From contig NZ_JADOVH010000002.1 of the NCBI RefSeq assembly GCF_015751965.1, forward strand, positions 496,001-560,000: 64,000 nucleotides of DNA. The letters are read 5' to 3'. Positions 7,747 to 16,024 of the stretch are shown piece by piece. The notes under the pieces were generated by a model. It did not search any database and was not told where the DNA came from. It saw only the letters and a list, made by a program, of their open reading frames with translations. The position numbers were made by a program, and so were the translations under genes. Each line of letters opens with the position of its first letter. Position 1 is the stretch's first letter. The stretch is from Frigoribacterium sp. CG_9.8 (GTDB lineage: Bacteria; Actinomycetota; Actinomycetes; Actinomycetales; Microbacteriaceae).

Positions 7747-9075
7747 ATGTCGACCACAGGCAGGCAACCGGAGGGCCGGGAACCGTTTTCCGACCCCGAT
7801 GCTGGTGACGACCTCGTCGGCGGTGCTGCGGATGATCTCGCCGTGAGCCTTCCGCAGAGCCTGTCGATTGAGGTTTCTCTGCCGACGACCGTTCATGCTG
7901 CACCGGATGACGAACTCGCGGTGTCGATCGTTGCAGTGCCGGTGAATCCAGGTTCGGTGGAGGTGGTGCGACCCTCCACGGTGTCAATCGTCGTCGTCGC
8001 ACCGGCTCCGGTACCGGAGGCTGCACCCGCGCCAGTTGTCATTCCGGAGTTGCCGGGTACCGACGACCGGGCCCTGATCCGCCGGGATATCAGCCGGCGC
8101 GATCGCCTCAGTGGCGAGGTCTCTGCGACGCCGGAGCCGGCCAATATGCTCACGGCAGACCGGCTGATCAACGAGCGCAAGAAAAAGCGCGTCAAACCGG
8201 AGGGTGGCCTGAATGCCGTTCTCTACACCGCCACTTTTCATGCGGTGAACCGTGGAGACTCCCCACGTGTTGCCGCCCGCAAGGCCGTCGAGGCTCGAGT
8301 CGACAAGAGATTTGAGGGTGGCGCGCGTTTCATCCCGGTCTTGACCCGCAAGGGTGGCGTGGGCAAGACGACGATCACAGCTCTGCTCGGGATGGCGCTC
8401 AGCGACATCCGCGATGACCGCATCATCGCCATCGACGCCAACCCCGACCGTGGCACGCTGTCTGAGCGCGTCAACAAGCAGACACGCTCCACCGTTCGGG
8501 ATGTCGTCACGCTCGCGCCGACCATCAACAGCTTCAATGATTTCACCACGATGGTGTCACGCGATGAGACGAGATTGGACATCCTGGCGTCCGATACCGA
8601 CCCGCTGCTCTCCGAGGCCTTCGACGAGAACGACTACAACGTGGTGGCCGACCTCGCCGCACGTTTTTACACGATCGTTCTCACGGACTGCGGCACGGGC
8701 ATCGTGCACTCGGTGATGCGAGCGACCCTTCAGCGGGCGGACTCGGTGGTGATCGTTTCCGGCGGCAGTGTCGATGAGGCACGACTCGCGTCTGAGACCC
8801 TGACCTGGCTCGAGGCAAACGGGTACCAGGAACTCGTTAAAAACGCGGTGGTCGCCCTCAACACCGCGACCCAGGGCACCAACCTCGTGAAGCTCGAGGA
8901 GATCGAGGCACACTTCAAATCCCGCGTGCGAGAAATAGTGCGAATCCCCTACGACCCGCATCTCGCTGCCGGTTCGGTGATCAACTACCGCGATCTCAAG
9001 CCACTGACCAGGGCATCCGCCCGCGAGCTCGCCGCGCTTGTCGTCGACGGGCTGCCGTCCCGCCGGGGAGCCTGA
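7747..9075 (+). CDS. MinD/ParA-like ATPase with long N-terminal extension
   Basis: 442 residues. The first 120 or so are acidic and Val/Pro/Ala-rich, probably disordered. A conserved linker (ERKKKRVKPEGG, then AVLYTATFHAVNRG) leads to the ATPase domain with Walker A KGGVGKTT near 202-209, AIDANPDRGTLS near 225, and VLTDCGTGI near 315. This arrangement (disordered tail, short helical motif, MinD-like ATPase) resembles the ATPases associated with actinobacterial type VII secretion, such as EspI. No ESX gene is in the window, so the role is unassigned. GAAGGGGA precedes ATG 7747. The 151-bp gap after pyc holds no clear terminator. Confidence 0.85.
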   Translation: MSTTGRQPEGREPFSDPDAGDDLVGGAADDLAVSLPQSLSIEVSLPTTVHAAPDDELAVSIVAVPVNPGSVEVVRPSTVSIVVVAPAPVPEAAPAPVVIPELPGTDDRALIRRDISRRDRLSGEVSATPEPANMLTADRLINERKKKRVKPEGGLNAVLYTATFHAVNRGDSPRVAARKAVEARVDKRFEGGARFIPVLTRKGGVGKTTITALLGMALSDIRDDRIIAIDANPDRGTLSERVNKQTRSTVRDVVTLAPTINSFNDFTTMVSRDETRLDILASDTDPLLSEAFDENDYNVVADLAARFYTIVLTDCGTGIVHSVMRATLQRADSVVIVSGGSVDEARLASETLTWLEANGYQELVKNAVVALNTATQGTNLVKLEEIEAHFKSRVREIVRIPYDPHLAAGSVINYRDLKPLTRASARELAALVVDGLPSRRGA

Positions 9076-9144
9076 GCGAGAACGGTCCGGCGTCCCTGTC
9101 GGTGAGCGTAACCACCCACGACCCTTGAAAGTGAGCCACCGAGC

Positions 9145-9633
9145 ATGACCGAGCGACAGATCCGTATTTTCGGTGATCCGGTGCTGAAGACGGTGTCTGA
9201 CCCGATCCGACTGACTGACGATGTCGCCGGGCTGATCACCGACCTGCTCGACACCGTGAAAATCCCCGGTCGGGCTGGCGTTGCTGCACCGCAGATCGGT
9301 GTCAACCAGCGTGCATTCAGCTTCAACGTTGACGGTGAGATCGGATACATCATCAACCCGGTGGTCGTGGAATTGTCCGGGGATCCGGAGCTCGTGGATG
9401 AAGGGTGCCTGTCGGTGCCCGGCTTCTATTTTCAGCGCATGCGCTACCCGTTTGCGCGCGTCACCGGGGTCGATCTCGAGGGCAACGCGATCGAGCTGAG
9501 TGGCGAAGGCGTCATGGCTCAGGCGCTCCAACACGAAACAGACCATCTCGATGGCACGCTCTACATCGACGGTCTCGAGAAGACACTGCGCCGCGAGGCG
9601 ATGCAGGCGATTCGAAGCAGCGATTGGTTTTAG
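9145..9633 (+). CDS. def: Peptide deformylase
   Basis: 162-residue metalloenzyme that removes the N-formyl group from nascent proteins. All three motifs are intact: G-R-A-G-V-A-A-P-Q (residues 42-50), EGCLS (85-89, C87 a metal ligand) and QHETDH (128-133, H129 and H133 metal ligands, E130 catalytic). Length is normal. GAAAGTGAG 11-19 nt before ATG 9145 is a modest ribosome binding site. No fmt gene is nearby. It converges on the acyl-CoA ligase gene. Confidence 0.97.
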   Translation: MTERQIRIFGDPVLKTVSDPIRLTDDVAGLITDLLDTVKIPGRAGVAAPQIGVNQRAFSFNVDGEIGYIINPVVVELSGDPELVDEGCLSVPGFYFQRMRYPFARVTGVDLEGNAIELSGEGVMAQALQHETDHLDGTLYIDGLEKTLRREAMQAIRSSDWF

Positions 9634-9662
9634 CCGGCGGCGTGGGTAGGCCAGGCTGCGGC

Positions 9663-9688
9663 TAGCTGATCGGCTAGCTGATCAGCTA
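9663..9688. terminator. Hairpin at the convergent def/acyl-CoA ligase junction
   Basis: TAGCTGATC (9663-9671) pairs with GATCAGCTA (9680-9688) around an 8-nt loop. It overlaps a two-copy 12-bp repeat GGCTAGCTGATC (9660-9683) and the ligase stop codon. There is no T-tract, so a terminator role is only probable. Confidence 0.4.
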
Positions 9689-11506
9689 AATCGAGATCCC
9701 CTCGGTCGCCGGGGCTCCCTGATACATGCCCTCGATCTCTGCCGCGAAGTCCGTGACAATCGTGTTGCGTTTGATGGTGAGCTTGGGAGTGAGGTGCCCA
9801 CTTGCTTCGGTGAGTTCCCGAGTGATGATCACGAATTTGCGGATGGACTCCGCGCGCGACACCATCGCGTTTGCTGCATCCACTGCTCGCTGGATCTCCA
9901 AAACGATCTTCGGATGCCTCGCGGCCTCGTGGATCGGCATGGTGGCATCTTCGCCGTTGTTGTTCAGCCACACCGGAAGCATTTCGCTATCGAGGCTGAT
10001 CAGGGCGCCGATAAACGGCTTCTGGTCGCCAACCACGATCACCTGGTCAACGATGGGGTTTGCGCGGATCGGGTCCTCGAGCTGGGCCGGCGAGACGTTC
10101 TTACCTCCCGCTGTGACGATGATCTCCTTCTTGCGTCCGGTGATCGAGAGATAGCCGTCGTCGTCGAATTCACCGATGTCACCGGTTGCGAACCACTCGC
10201 CATCGAACACCTTGGCCGTCTCCTCGGGATTCTGCCAATAGCCGGCGAAGATATTGATGCCCTTGGCCTGGATCTCACCGTCAGCGGCAATTCGCACTGA
10301 GACCCCGGGGAGGGGCGGCCCCACCGTGCCGATCTTGAATTTGGATGGACGGCCTACCGAGATCGGCGCGGTGGTCTCCGTGAGCCCGTAGCCTTCGAGG
10401 ATCGTGATGCCGAGGCTGCGGTAGAAATGACCGAGGCGCAGGCCGAGGGGCGCTGATCCGGAGACGGCGAATGTCACGTTGCCACCCATCGCCGCCCGGA
10501 TCTTCGACAGCACGAGACGATTGAACAGCGCGAACTGCAGCGCGAGCGGGAGGGGCACCTTGCCGGCATCGAGGGCCTTCGAGTGTGCGATCGCCACCGC
10601 GGCAGCACGACGGAAAATCTTTCCCTTGCCCCCGCTCTCGGCCTTCTGCTCCGACGAGTTATAGACCTTCTCGAACACGCGGGGTACGGCGAGCAGGAAG
10701 GTCGGCTTGAAGGACGCCATGGCCGGCAACAGCTGTTTGGTATCCGCCTGGTGACCGACCTTCACGCCACCGTGAACGCTGAGGACGGCGATGAATCGGG
10801 CGAAGATATGTGCGGTGGTGATGAACAGCAACGTCTTGGATTGCGTGTTCACCACTTCGGGGATTGCCAGTGCTGCATTGCGTGACAGCTCAACGAAGTT
10901 CGAGTGGGTGAGGATGCAGCCCTTGGGGCGCCCGGTCGTACCAGACGTGTAGATGAGGGTGGCGAGGTTGGATCCGCGGGCGATCACGCGGCGGCGTTCG
11001 ATTTCCTCGTCCGTCACCTCCGTTCCGCTCCTGGCGAGTTTGTCGAGATCACCGAGGTTGATCTTCCAGGCGTTGCGGATGAGCGGAAGGTCGGCGTAGA
11101 CCTCATCAAAGCGTGCAAAGTGGTCGGGCGTCTCGGTGATCATGGCGACCGCACCAGAGTCGGTGAGGTTCCAGAGCACCTGGCTGGGGGAGGATGTCTC
11201 GTAGATGGGCACCAGCACCGCGCCGGCGAACCAGGTGGCGAAGTCGATGAGTGTCCACTCGTAGCGCGTCTTGCACATGAGCCCGATTTTGTCTCCGGGC
11301 TGGATACCGGCGGCGGCGAGGCCCTTGGCGAGGGCAACCACCTGAGCGAGAAACTCGGATGCCGAGACATCCGCCCACCCACCGGTCGCCGTCGGCAGCG
11401 CGAACAGTGCGAGGTCGGGGGTGGCTTTCACCCGGTTGACCAGCAGATCCGTCGCGTTCGCGTCGGGATCTGCTGCGATCAGAGCGGGTACGTCGTATTC
11501 CTGCAC
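9686..11506 (-). CDS. Long-chain acyl-CoA ligase (AMP-binding, FadD15-like)
   Basis: 606-residue ANL-superfamily enzyme activating fatty acids to acyl-CoA through acyl-AMP at the membrane. The ATP-binding loop TSGTTGRPKG lies near residue 185, followed by HSNF. Other motifs are GYGLTET, YWQNPEET, WFATGDIGEFDDDGYLSITGRK broken into its usual blocks, and GGKNVSPAQLE near the C-terminus. GTG 11506 is chosen because GAAGGAG sits 6 nt upstream; the upstream in-frame ATG at 11602 has no such site and would start upstream of the promoter. A TTGACC-17-TTATGC promoter precedes it. Substrate chain length is not predictable. Confidence 0.93.
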   Translation of the reverse strand: MQEYDVPALIAADPDANATDLLVNRVKATPDLALFALPTATGGWADVSASEFLAQVVALAKGLAAAGIQPGDKIGLMCKTRYEWTLIDFATWFAGAVLVPIYETSSPSQVLWNLTDSGAVAMITETPDHFARFDEVYADLPLIRNAWKINLGDLDKLARSGTEVTDEEIERRRVIARGSNLATLIYTSGTTGRPKGCILTHSNFVELSRNAALAIPEVVNTQSKTLLFITTAHIFARFIAVLSVHGGVKVGHQADTKQLLPAMASFKPTFLLAVPRVFEKVYNSSEQKAESGGKGKIFRRAAAVAIAHSKALDAGKVPLPLALQFALFNRLVLSKIRAAMGGNVTFAVSGSAPLGLRLGHFYRSLGITILEGYGLTETTAPISVGRPSKFKIGTVGPPLPGVSVRIAADGEIQAKGINIFAGYWQNPEETAKVFDGEWFATGDIGEFDDDGYLSITGRKKEIIVTAGGKNVSPAQLEDPIRANPIVDQVIVVGDQKPFIGALISLDSEMLPVWLNNNGEDATMPIHEAARHPKIVLEIQRAVDAANAMVSRAESIRKFVIITRELTEASGHLTPKLTIKRNTIVTDFAAEIEGMYQGAPATEGISI

Positions 11507-11598
11507 GGCAACTCCTTCGGGGCCGGCACGGGCTCCGCAGGGAAGCCGTATCGTGCGTGAGCGGGTGGGGGAGACAAATGGTCTTAGCCACCCCCGTT

Positions 11599-11627
11599 GC
11601 ATAAACTCTATGTGGTTGGGCGGTCAA
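11599..11627 (-). promoter_or_regulatory. Promoter of the acyl-CoA ligase gene
   Basis: On the minus strand TTGACC (-35, 11627-11622) is followed after 17 bp by TTATGC (-10, 11604-11599), a near-consensus housekeeping promoter. The transcript would have a leader of about 85 nt. Confidence 0.6.
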
Positions 11628-11645
11628 AGCTCCAACAACATATAG
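11608..11645. promoter_or_regulatory. Inverted repeat in the ligase/glucokinase divergent promoter region
   Basis: CTATGTGGTTGG (11608-11619) faces CCAACAACATATAG (11632-11645) as an imperfect dyad with a 12-bp gap. It covers the ligase promoter and a candidate -10 for the glucokinase gene (TATAGC, 11641-11646; TTGGGC at 11617 as -35). It is therefore well placed for a regulator acting on both genes; the binder is unknown. Confidence 0.45.
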
Positions 11646-11684
11646 CTTTTCCACAACCCTCCCGCGGAACGAAGGTCATTGCTC

Positions 11685-12632
11685 GTGCATGCAATTGGAA
11701 TCGACATCGGCGGCACCAAGATCGCGGGAGCGCTCGTCTCCGAGCTCGGCGAGATCATCGTGGAAGATCGGGTACCGACCCCGACCACCGGTTCTGGGCA
11801 GATCATCGACGCCGTCGTCGCAATGATCGAACGCCTGAGCGATGGCCGAGACGTGGAGGCGGCCGGGGTTGCCGCCCCCGGATTCATCGACGTAACCCAG
11901 TCGACCGTGTACTACGCGCCGAACATTCCCTGGCGGAGTGAACCGTTGCGCCAGCGGCTCACCGAGCGTCTCGATCTGGACATCACGATCGACAATGACG
12001 CAAACGCGGCCGGCTGGGCAGAGTTCCGCTTCGGTGCGGGGCGCCTCTACAGCGACATGACGATGCTGACGATCGGCACCGGTGTTGGTGGGGCCATCGT
12101 CAGCCAGGGCCGACTGTTCCGTGGCGGCTTCGGGGCGGGTGCCGAGCTTGGCCACATGCGAATCGTGCCCGATGGCTTGCCGTGTGGCTGCGGTGCTCGC
12201 GGATGTATCGAGCAGTACGGCTCCGGGCGGGCACTGATGCGCATGGCAAACGAGATCGCGGATGTCGGCGGCATCGGCCTCGGGCTCGCCGCGGTGCGCG
12301 AGCAGAGCGGAACCCTCACCGGGCAGGATGTCGCGGAGCTCATCGCTGCCGGCGATCCGGGTGCACTCACGGCGCTGCGCGAACTCGGCACCTGGCTCGG
12401 CCAGGCCTGCGCATCCCTCAGCGCGGTGCTCGACCCACAGGTCTTCGTCTTCGGCGGGGGAGTCTCGGTGGCTGGCGACCTTCTTATCGACCCGATCCGC
12501 GAGGCGTATCTTGCCCACCTTCCGGCGCGCGGATTCCATCCCGAACCCGCTTTCGTGATCGCCGAACTGGTGAATGATGCAGGCGTGGTCGGCGCTGCCG
12601 ACCTTGCCCGCGTTCACTCTGAGAACCGGTAG
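11685..12632 (+). CDS. ROK-family glucokinase
   Basis: 315-residue sugar kinase phosphorylating glucose to glucose-6-phosphate. The N-terminal phosphate loop GIDIGGTK is at residues 4-11, IDNDANAAG carries the catalytic Asp, and the ROK zinc signature is CGCGARGC near residue 166. The C-terminal VFGGGVS loop is present. No N-terminal DNA-binding domain, so it is an enzyme, not a ROK repressor. GTG 11685 is preferred over TTG 11679 because GAAGG (11671-11675) is 9 nt from the former and only 3 nt from the latter. It is divergent from the ligase gene and 51 nt upstream of plsC. Polyphosphate use cannot be judged. Confidence 0.92.
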   Translation: MHAIGIDIGGTKIAGALVSELGEIIVEDRVPTPTTGSGQIIDAVVAMIERLSDGRDVEAAGVAAPGFIDVTQSTVYYAPNIPWRSEPLRQRLTERLDLDITIDNDANAAGWAEFRFGAGRLYSDMTMLTIGTGVGGAIVSQGRLFRGGFGAGAELGHMRIVPDGLPCGCGARGCIEQYGSGRALMRMANEIADVGGIGLGLAAVREQSGTLTGQDVAELIAAGDPGALTALRELGTWLGQACASLSAVLDPQVFVFGGGVSVAGDLLIDPIREAYLAHLPARGFHPEPAFVIAELVNDAGVVGAADLARVHSENR

Positions 12633-12683
12633 CGCTCAAGAAAGCCGTTAGAGTAAGGCAATCTCTGAAGGCGTAGGTTCTCA

Positions 12684-13373
12684 ATGTTCTACTGGTTCAT
12701 GAAGAACCTGGTGGCTGGTCCACTGTTGAAGACGGCCTTCCGTCCGTGGGTCACCGGGCACGAGAATATTCCGAAGACCGGTGGGGTGATCATGGCCTCC
12801 AACCACCTGTCGTTCATCGACTCGGTCTTCCTTCCACTCGTGATGGACCGTCGCATCAGCTTCCTGGCGAAGAGCGACTACTACACCGGTCGCGGCGTCA
12901 AGTCCTGGTTGATCAAGAACTTTCTCACGGCCACCGGCATGATCCCGATCGACCGCTCCGGGGGCAAGGCCTCCGAAGCGTCATTGCAGACCGGCCTGGG
13001 CGTGCTCGCTCGCGGAGAGGTGCTCGGCATCTATCCGGAGGGCACCCGCAGCCCGGACGGTCGCCTCTACCGGGGCCGCACCGGAGTGGCGCGGATGATT
13101 CTGGAGAGCGGCGTTCCCGTGGTTCCTGTCGCGATGATCGACACCGAGAAGGTCATGCCAATCGGATCGCGACTGCCAAAGGTCCGTCGCATCGGTATCG
13201 TCATCGGCAAGCCGCTCGACTTCTCCCGATTCGAGGGAATGGAGGGTGACCGGTTCATTCTGCGCGCGATCACCGACGAGATCATGTACGAACTCGACCG
13301 CCTCAGCGGTCAGGAGTATGTGGACATCTACGCTTCCTCAGCCAAGGAGAAGCAGGCTTCTCTCAGCCGGTAG
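12684..13373 (+). CDS. plsC: 1-acyl-sn-glycerol-3-phosphate acyltransferase
   Basis: 229-residue membrane-associated acyltransferase making phosphatidic acid from lysophosphatidic acid. The catalytic NHLSFID motif has H41 and D46; the substrate-binding EGTRSPDG motif is near residue 119; VPVAMI follows. Length is typical for actinobacterial PlsC. GAAGG lies 12 nt before ATG 12684, rather far; TAGGTT (12674-12679) close to the start leaves a leaderless transcript possible. It is upstream of aroG, as in the mycobacterial Rv2182c-Rv2178c neighbourhood. Confidence 0.93.
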   Translation: MFYWFMKNLVAGPLLKTAFRPWVTGHENIPKTGGVIMASNHLSFIDSVFLPLVMDRRISFLAKSDYYTGRGVKSWLIKNFLTATGMIPIDRSGGKASEASLQTGLGVLARGEVLGIYPEGTRSPDGRLYRGRTGVARMILESGVPVVPVAMIDTEKVMPIGSRLPKVRRIGIVIGKPLDFSRFEGMEGDRFILRAITDEIMYELDRLSGQEYVDIYASSAKEKQASLSR

Positions 13374-13416
13374 GCTGGCTAGTCGGGTCATCGGTCCGTT
13401 CACGCGTGCATGCGCA

Positions 13417-13490
13417 CGCTCACGCTCGCCCGCTCACCGTCCGCTCACGCTCATCCGCTTACCATCCGCTCACGCCCGCCCGATACGCCC
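13417..13490. repeat. 25-bp tandem repeat upstream of aroG, about three copies
   Basis: Units start at 13417, 13442 and 13467; each is built from a 14-bp part (CGCTCACGCTCGCC) and an 11-bp part (CGCTCACCGTC). The third copy is incomplete. The array fills the plsC-aroG gap and ends about 36 bp before the aroG start. Confidence 0.75.
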
Positions 13491-13525
13491 AACTGATCAG
13501 GCCCGTTGCATTGAGGAATCACCCC

Positions 13526-14899
13526 GTGTTTGCCAGCAATGATGATCCGGTTGTACTCGCAGATCCCTCCGTGATCGCGGGCCTTGACCACTGGCGCACA
13601 CTGCCGATCAAGCAGCAACCCCAGTGGCCGGATGCGTCGGCAGTTCAGGCTGCGTCCGCCGAGATCGCGACGCTCCCGCCCCTCATTTTCGCCGGTGAGG
13701 TTGACGTGCTGCGCGGGCACCTCGCCGCAGCTGCGCGCGGACGGGCCTTCCTCCTGCAGGGTGGTGACTGCGCCGAGACGTTCGCCGGTGCCACAGCCGA
13801 CGCCATCCGCAATCGCGTGAAGACGGTGCTGCAGATGGCCGTCGTGCTCACCTACGGCGCGTCGACCCCGGTGATCAAGATGGGGCGAATGGCGGGGCAG
13901 TTCGCCAAGCCGCGCTCGAGCGACACCGAGACGCGCGGAGATGTGACCCTTCCGGCCTACCGCGGTGACATCGTCAACGGTTTCGACTTCACGCCGGAGT
14001 CGCGCGAGGCGGACCCGCGGCGCCTGGTTCAGGGGTACCACACCTCGGCGTCCACCATCAATCTGGTGCGCGCCTTCACCCAGGGTGGCTTCGCCGACCT
14101 GCGCGAGGTACACCGCTGGAATCAGGGGTTCGCGCGCAACCCGGCGAACGTGCGCTACGAGCAGATGGCCCACGACATCGACAAGGCGATCAAGTTCATG
14201 GAGGCCGCTGGCGCCGACTTCGACGAACTCAAGCGAGTGGATTTCTACACGAGCCACGAGAGCCTGCTGATGGACTACGAGCGACCGATGACGCGGATCG
14301 ATTCGCGCAATGGGACACCGCTGAACACCTCGGCTCATTTCTTGTGGATCGGGGAGCGCACCCGCGATCTCGACGGTGCCCACGTGGACTACATGTCCCG
14401 GGTACGCAACCCGATCGGTGTGAAGCTTGGCCCAACGACCAAGGTCGACGACATGCTTCGGCTCATCGACAAACTCGATCCGAACCGCGAACCGGGGCGT
14501 CTCACCTTCATCACCCGGATGGGCGCAGGCAAAGTCCGAGATGCTCTGCCGCCGCTGCTCGAAGCGATCAGCCAGGTGGAAGCCAATCCGCTCTGGGTCA
14601 CCGACCCGATGCACGGCAACGGCCTCACCACTCCCAACGGCTACAAGACGCGACGGTTCGACGATGTCGTCGACGAGGTCAAGGGCTTCTTCGAGGCGCA
14701 CCGTGCCGCCGGAACCTACCCGGGCGGCATCCACATCGAGCTGACCGGTGACGACGTCACCGAATGCCTCGGCGGCTCGGAGCAGATCGACGAGGCAACT
14801 CTCGCGACACGCTACGAGTCCCTGTGCGACCCGCGGCTCAACCACATGCAGTCGCTCGAGCTGGCGTTCCTCGTGGCAGAGGAACTCGGAGCGCGCTAG
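13526..14899 (+). CDS. aroG: Class II DAHP synthase (3-deoxy-D-arabino-heptulosonate 7-phosphate synthase)
   Basis: 457-residue first enzyme of the shikimate pathway, condensing phosphoenolpyruvate and erythrose-4-phosphate. Class II (plant/mycobacterial) hallmarks are visible: WRTLPIKQQPQWPD at the start, QGGDCAETF near residue 80 with the metal-binding Cys, GRMAGQFAKPRS, KLGPTTKVDD, and DPMHGNG. GTG 13526 follows GAGGA by 8 nt and gives the usual 450-460 residues; the open frame upstream to 13406 translates the 25-bp repeat and is unlikely to be coding. A 21-bp stem hairpin follows the stop. Confidence 0.96.
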   Translation: MFASNDDPVVLADPSVIAGLDHWRTLPIKQQPQWPDASAVQAASAEIATLPPLIFAGEVDVLRGHLAAAARGRAFLLQGGDCAETFAGATADAIRNRVKTVLQMAVVLTYGASTPVIKMGRMAGQFAKPRSSDTETRGDVTLPAYRGDIVNGFDFTPESREADPRRLVQGYHTSASTINLVRAFTQGGFADLREVHRWNQGFARNPANVRYEQMAHDIDKAIKFMEAAGADFDELKRVDFYTSHESLLMDYERPMTRIDSRNGTPLNTSAHFLWIGERTRDLDGAHVDYMSRVRNPIGVKLGPTTKVDDMLRLIDKLDPNREPGRLTFITRMGAGKVRDALPPLLEAISQVEANPLWVTDPMHGNGLTTPNGYKTRRFDDVVDEVKGFFEAHRAAGTYPGGIHIELTGDDVTECLGGSEQIDEATLATRYESLCDPRLNHMQSLELAFLVAEELGAR

Positions 14900-14914
14900 T
14901 CCCGCAACCACCAT

Positions 14915-14972
14915 GCGCCCGTTCGTCAGCCGTGCTGCCGGACGTTGTGCCGCACGGCTGACGAACGGGCGC
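14915..14972. terminator. Bidirectional hairpin with 21-bp perfect stem
   Basis: Left arm 14915-14935 and right arm 14952-14972 are perfectly complementary over 21 bp around a 16-nt loop, between the convergent aroG and CNNM/CBS stops. No T-tract follows on either side. It is probably a two-way, U-tract-less terminator. Confidence 0.7.
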
Positions 14973-14983
14973 GCGGTCCGGCC

Positions 14984-16024
14984 TCAGCGGCTTGTGATGT
15001 CTTCGACTTCGCCGACGAGTTCCTCGATGATGTCTTCAAGGAAGAGCACGCCGACCGTCATACCCTTCTCGTCGAGGGAGCGCGCGACATGCGAGCCGGA
15101 TCGGCGCATTCTGGCAAGGGCATCCTCGAGGTCGGAGCTGGCAAGCACCGCCGAGAGTCGGCGGATGCGCTTGGCCGGCACGGGAGCGGTGAACGTATCC
15201 GGTGCGGTGAGGTCCATGACGTCCTTGAGGTGAAGGTAGCCGGTCGGGTCACCCTCGTCGTTCGTGAGGATGTAGCGGGAATAGCCGTGCGCCGATACGG
15301 CGCGCTGGATGTCTGCGGGCGACGATTGCGAACCGAGCGCAACCATGTCGCCGATCGGAACCTGCACGTCGAACACCTTGCGGGTGGTGAACTCGAAGGC
15401 CTTCGCGAGGGTGCCTGTCGCATCGCTCAGGATGCCCTCCCGCGTCGATTGTTCGACGATCGAGGCCACCTCGTCGAGAGTATACGAACTGGTCGCCTCA
15501 CTCTTCGGGGTGACCCGGAATAGCCGGAGGATGAGATTCGCGACTCCGTTGAGAGTCCAGATGATCGGGTTGAATACCCGCGCGACGAACACGAGTGGCG
15601 GAGCAAGGATGAGTGCTGCGCGGTCAGGCACTGAGAATGCCAGGTTTTTTGGCACCATCTCGCCGATCACGACGTGCAGGAAAGTGACGAGCAGCAGAGC
15701 GGCGGTGAAGGCGATGACGCTGATGGCATCCGCGGTGAGGGCGGTAAGGCCGAGGGGAATCTCGAGCAGGTGGTGGATCGCGGGCTCCGAGACGTTGAGG
15801 ATCAGCAGTGAGCACACAGTGATGCCGAGCTGGCTCGTGGCGAGCATGAGCGTCGCGTGCTCCATCGCCCACAGTGTCGTCCGAGCTGATTTACTGCCGG
15901 CATCGGCCCGCGGTTCAATCTGCGAACGACGGGCGGAGATGACAGCGAACTCTGCTCCGACGAAGAACGCGTTGACGAGCAGCAGCACGACGAGCCAGAT
16001 AATTCCGGGAAGATACTCGCTCAT
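14984..16024 (-). CDS. CNNM/CorC-type membrane protein with CBS domains (second of pair)
   Basis: 346 residues. An N-terminal DUF21 (CNNM) transmembrane domain of about four helices (residues 1-185; [20 protein letters not shown] start, GEMVPKN motif) is followed by a pair of CBS domains (about 200-330; [30 protein letters not shown]). Unlike its upstream partner it ends after the CBS pair and lacks the CorC_HlyC domain. Such proteins are linked to magnesium or divalent-cation export. ATG 16024 overlaps the upstream stop by 4 nt, so the two are translationally coupled and may form a heterodimer. Confidence 0.9.
   Translation of the reverse strand: MSEYLPGIIWLVVLLLVNAFFVGAEFAVISARRSQIEPRADAGSKSARTTLWAMEHATLMLATSQLGITVCSLLILNVSEPAIHHLLEIPLGLTALTADAISVIAFTAALLLVTFLHVVIGEMVPKNLAFSVPDRAALILAPPLVFVARVFNPIIWTLNGVANLILRLFRVTPKSEATSSYTLDEVASIVEQSTREGILSDATGTLAKAFEFTTRKVFDVQVPIGDMVALGSQSSPADIQRAVSAHGYSRYILTNDEGDPTGYLHLKDVMDLTAPDTFTAPVPAKRIRRLSAVLASSDLEDALARMRRSGSHVARSLDEKGMTVGVLFLEDIIEELVGEVEDITSR

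Noticed and set aside
13406-13525. N-terminal extension of DAHP synthase
   Set aside because: It would translate the 25-bp intergenic repeat into a His/Arg/Pro-rich tail; GTG 13526 has a good ribosome binding site and gives the family length.
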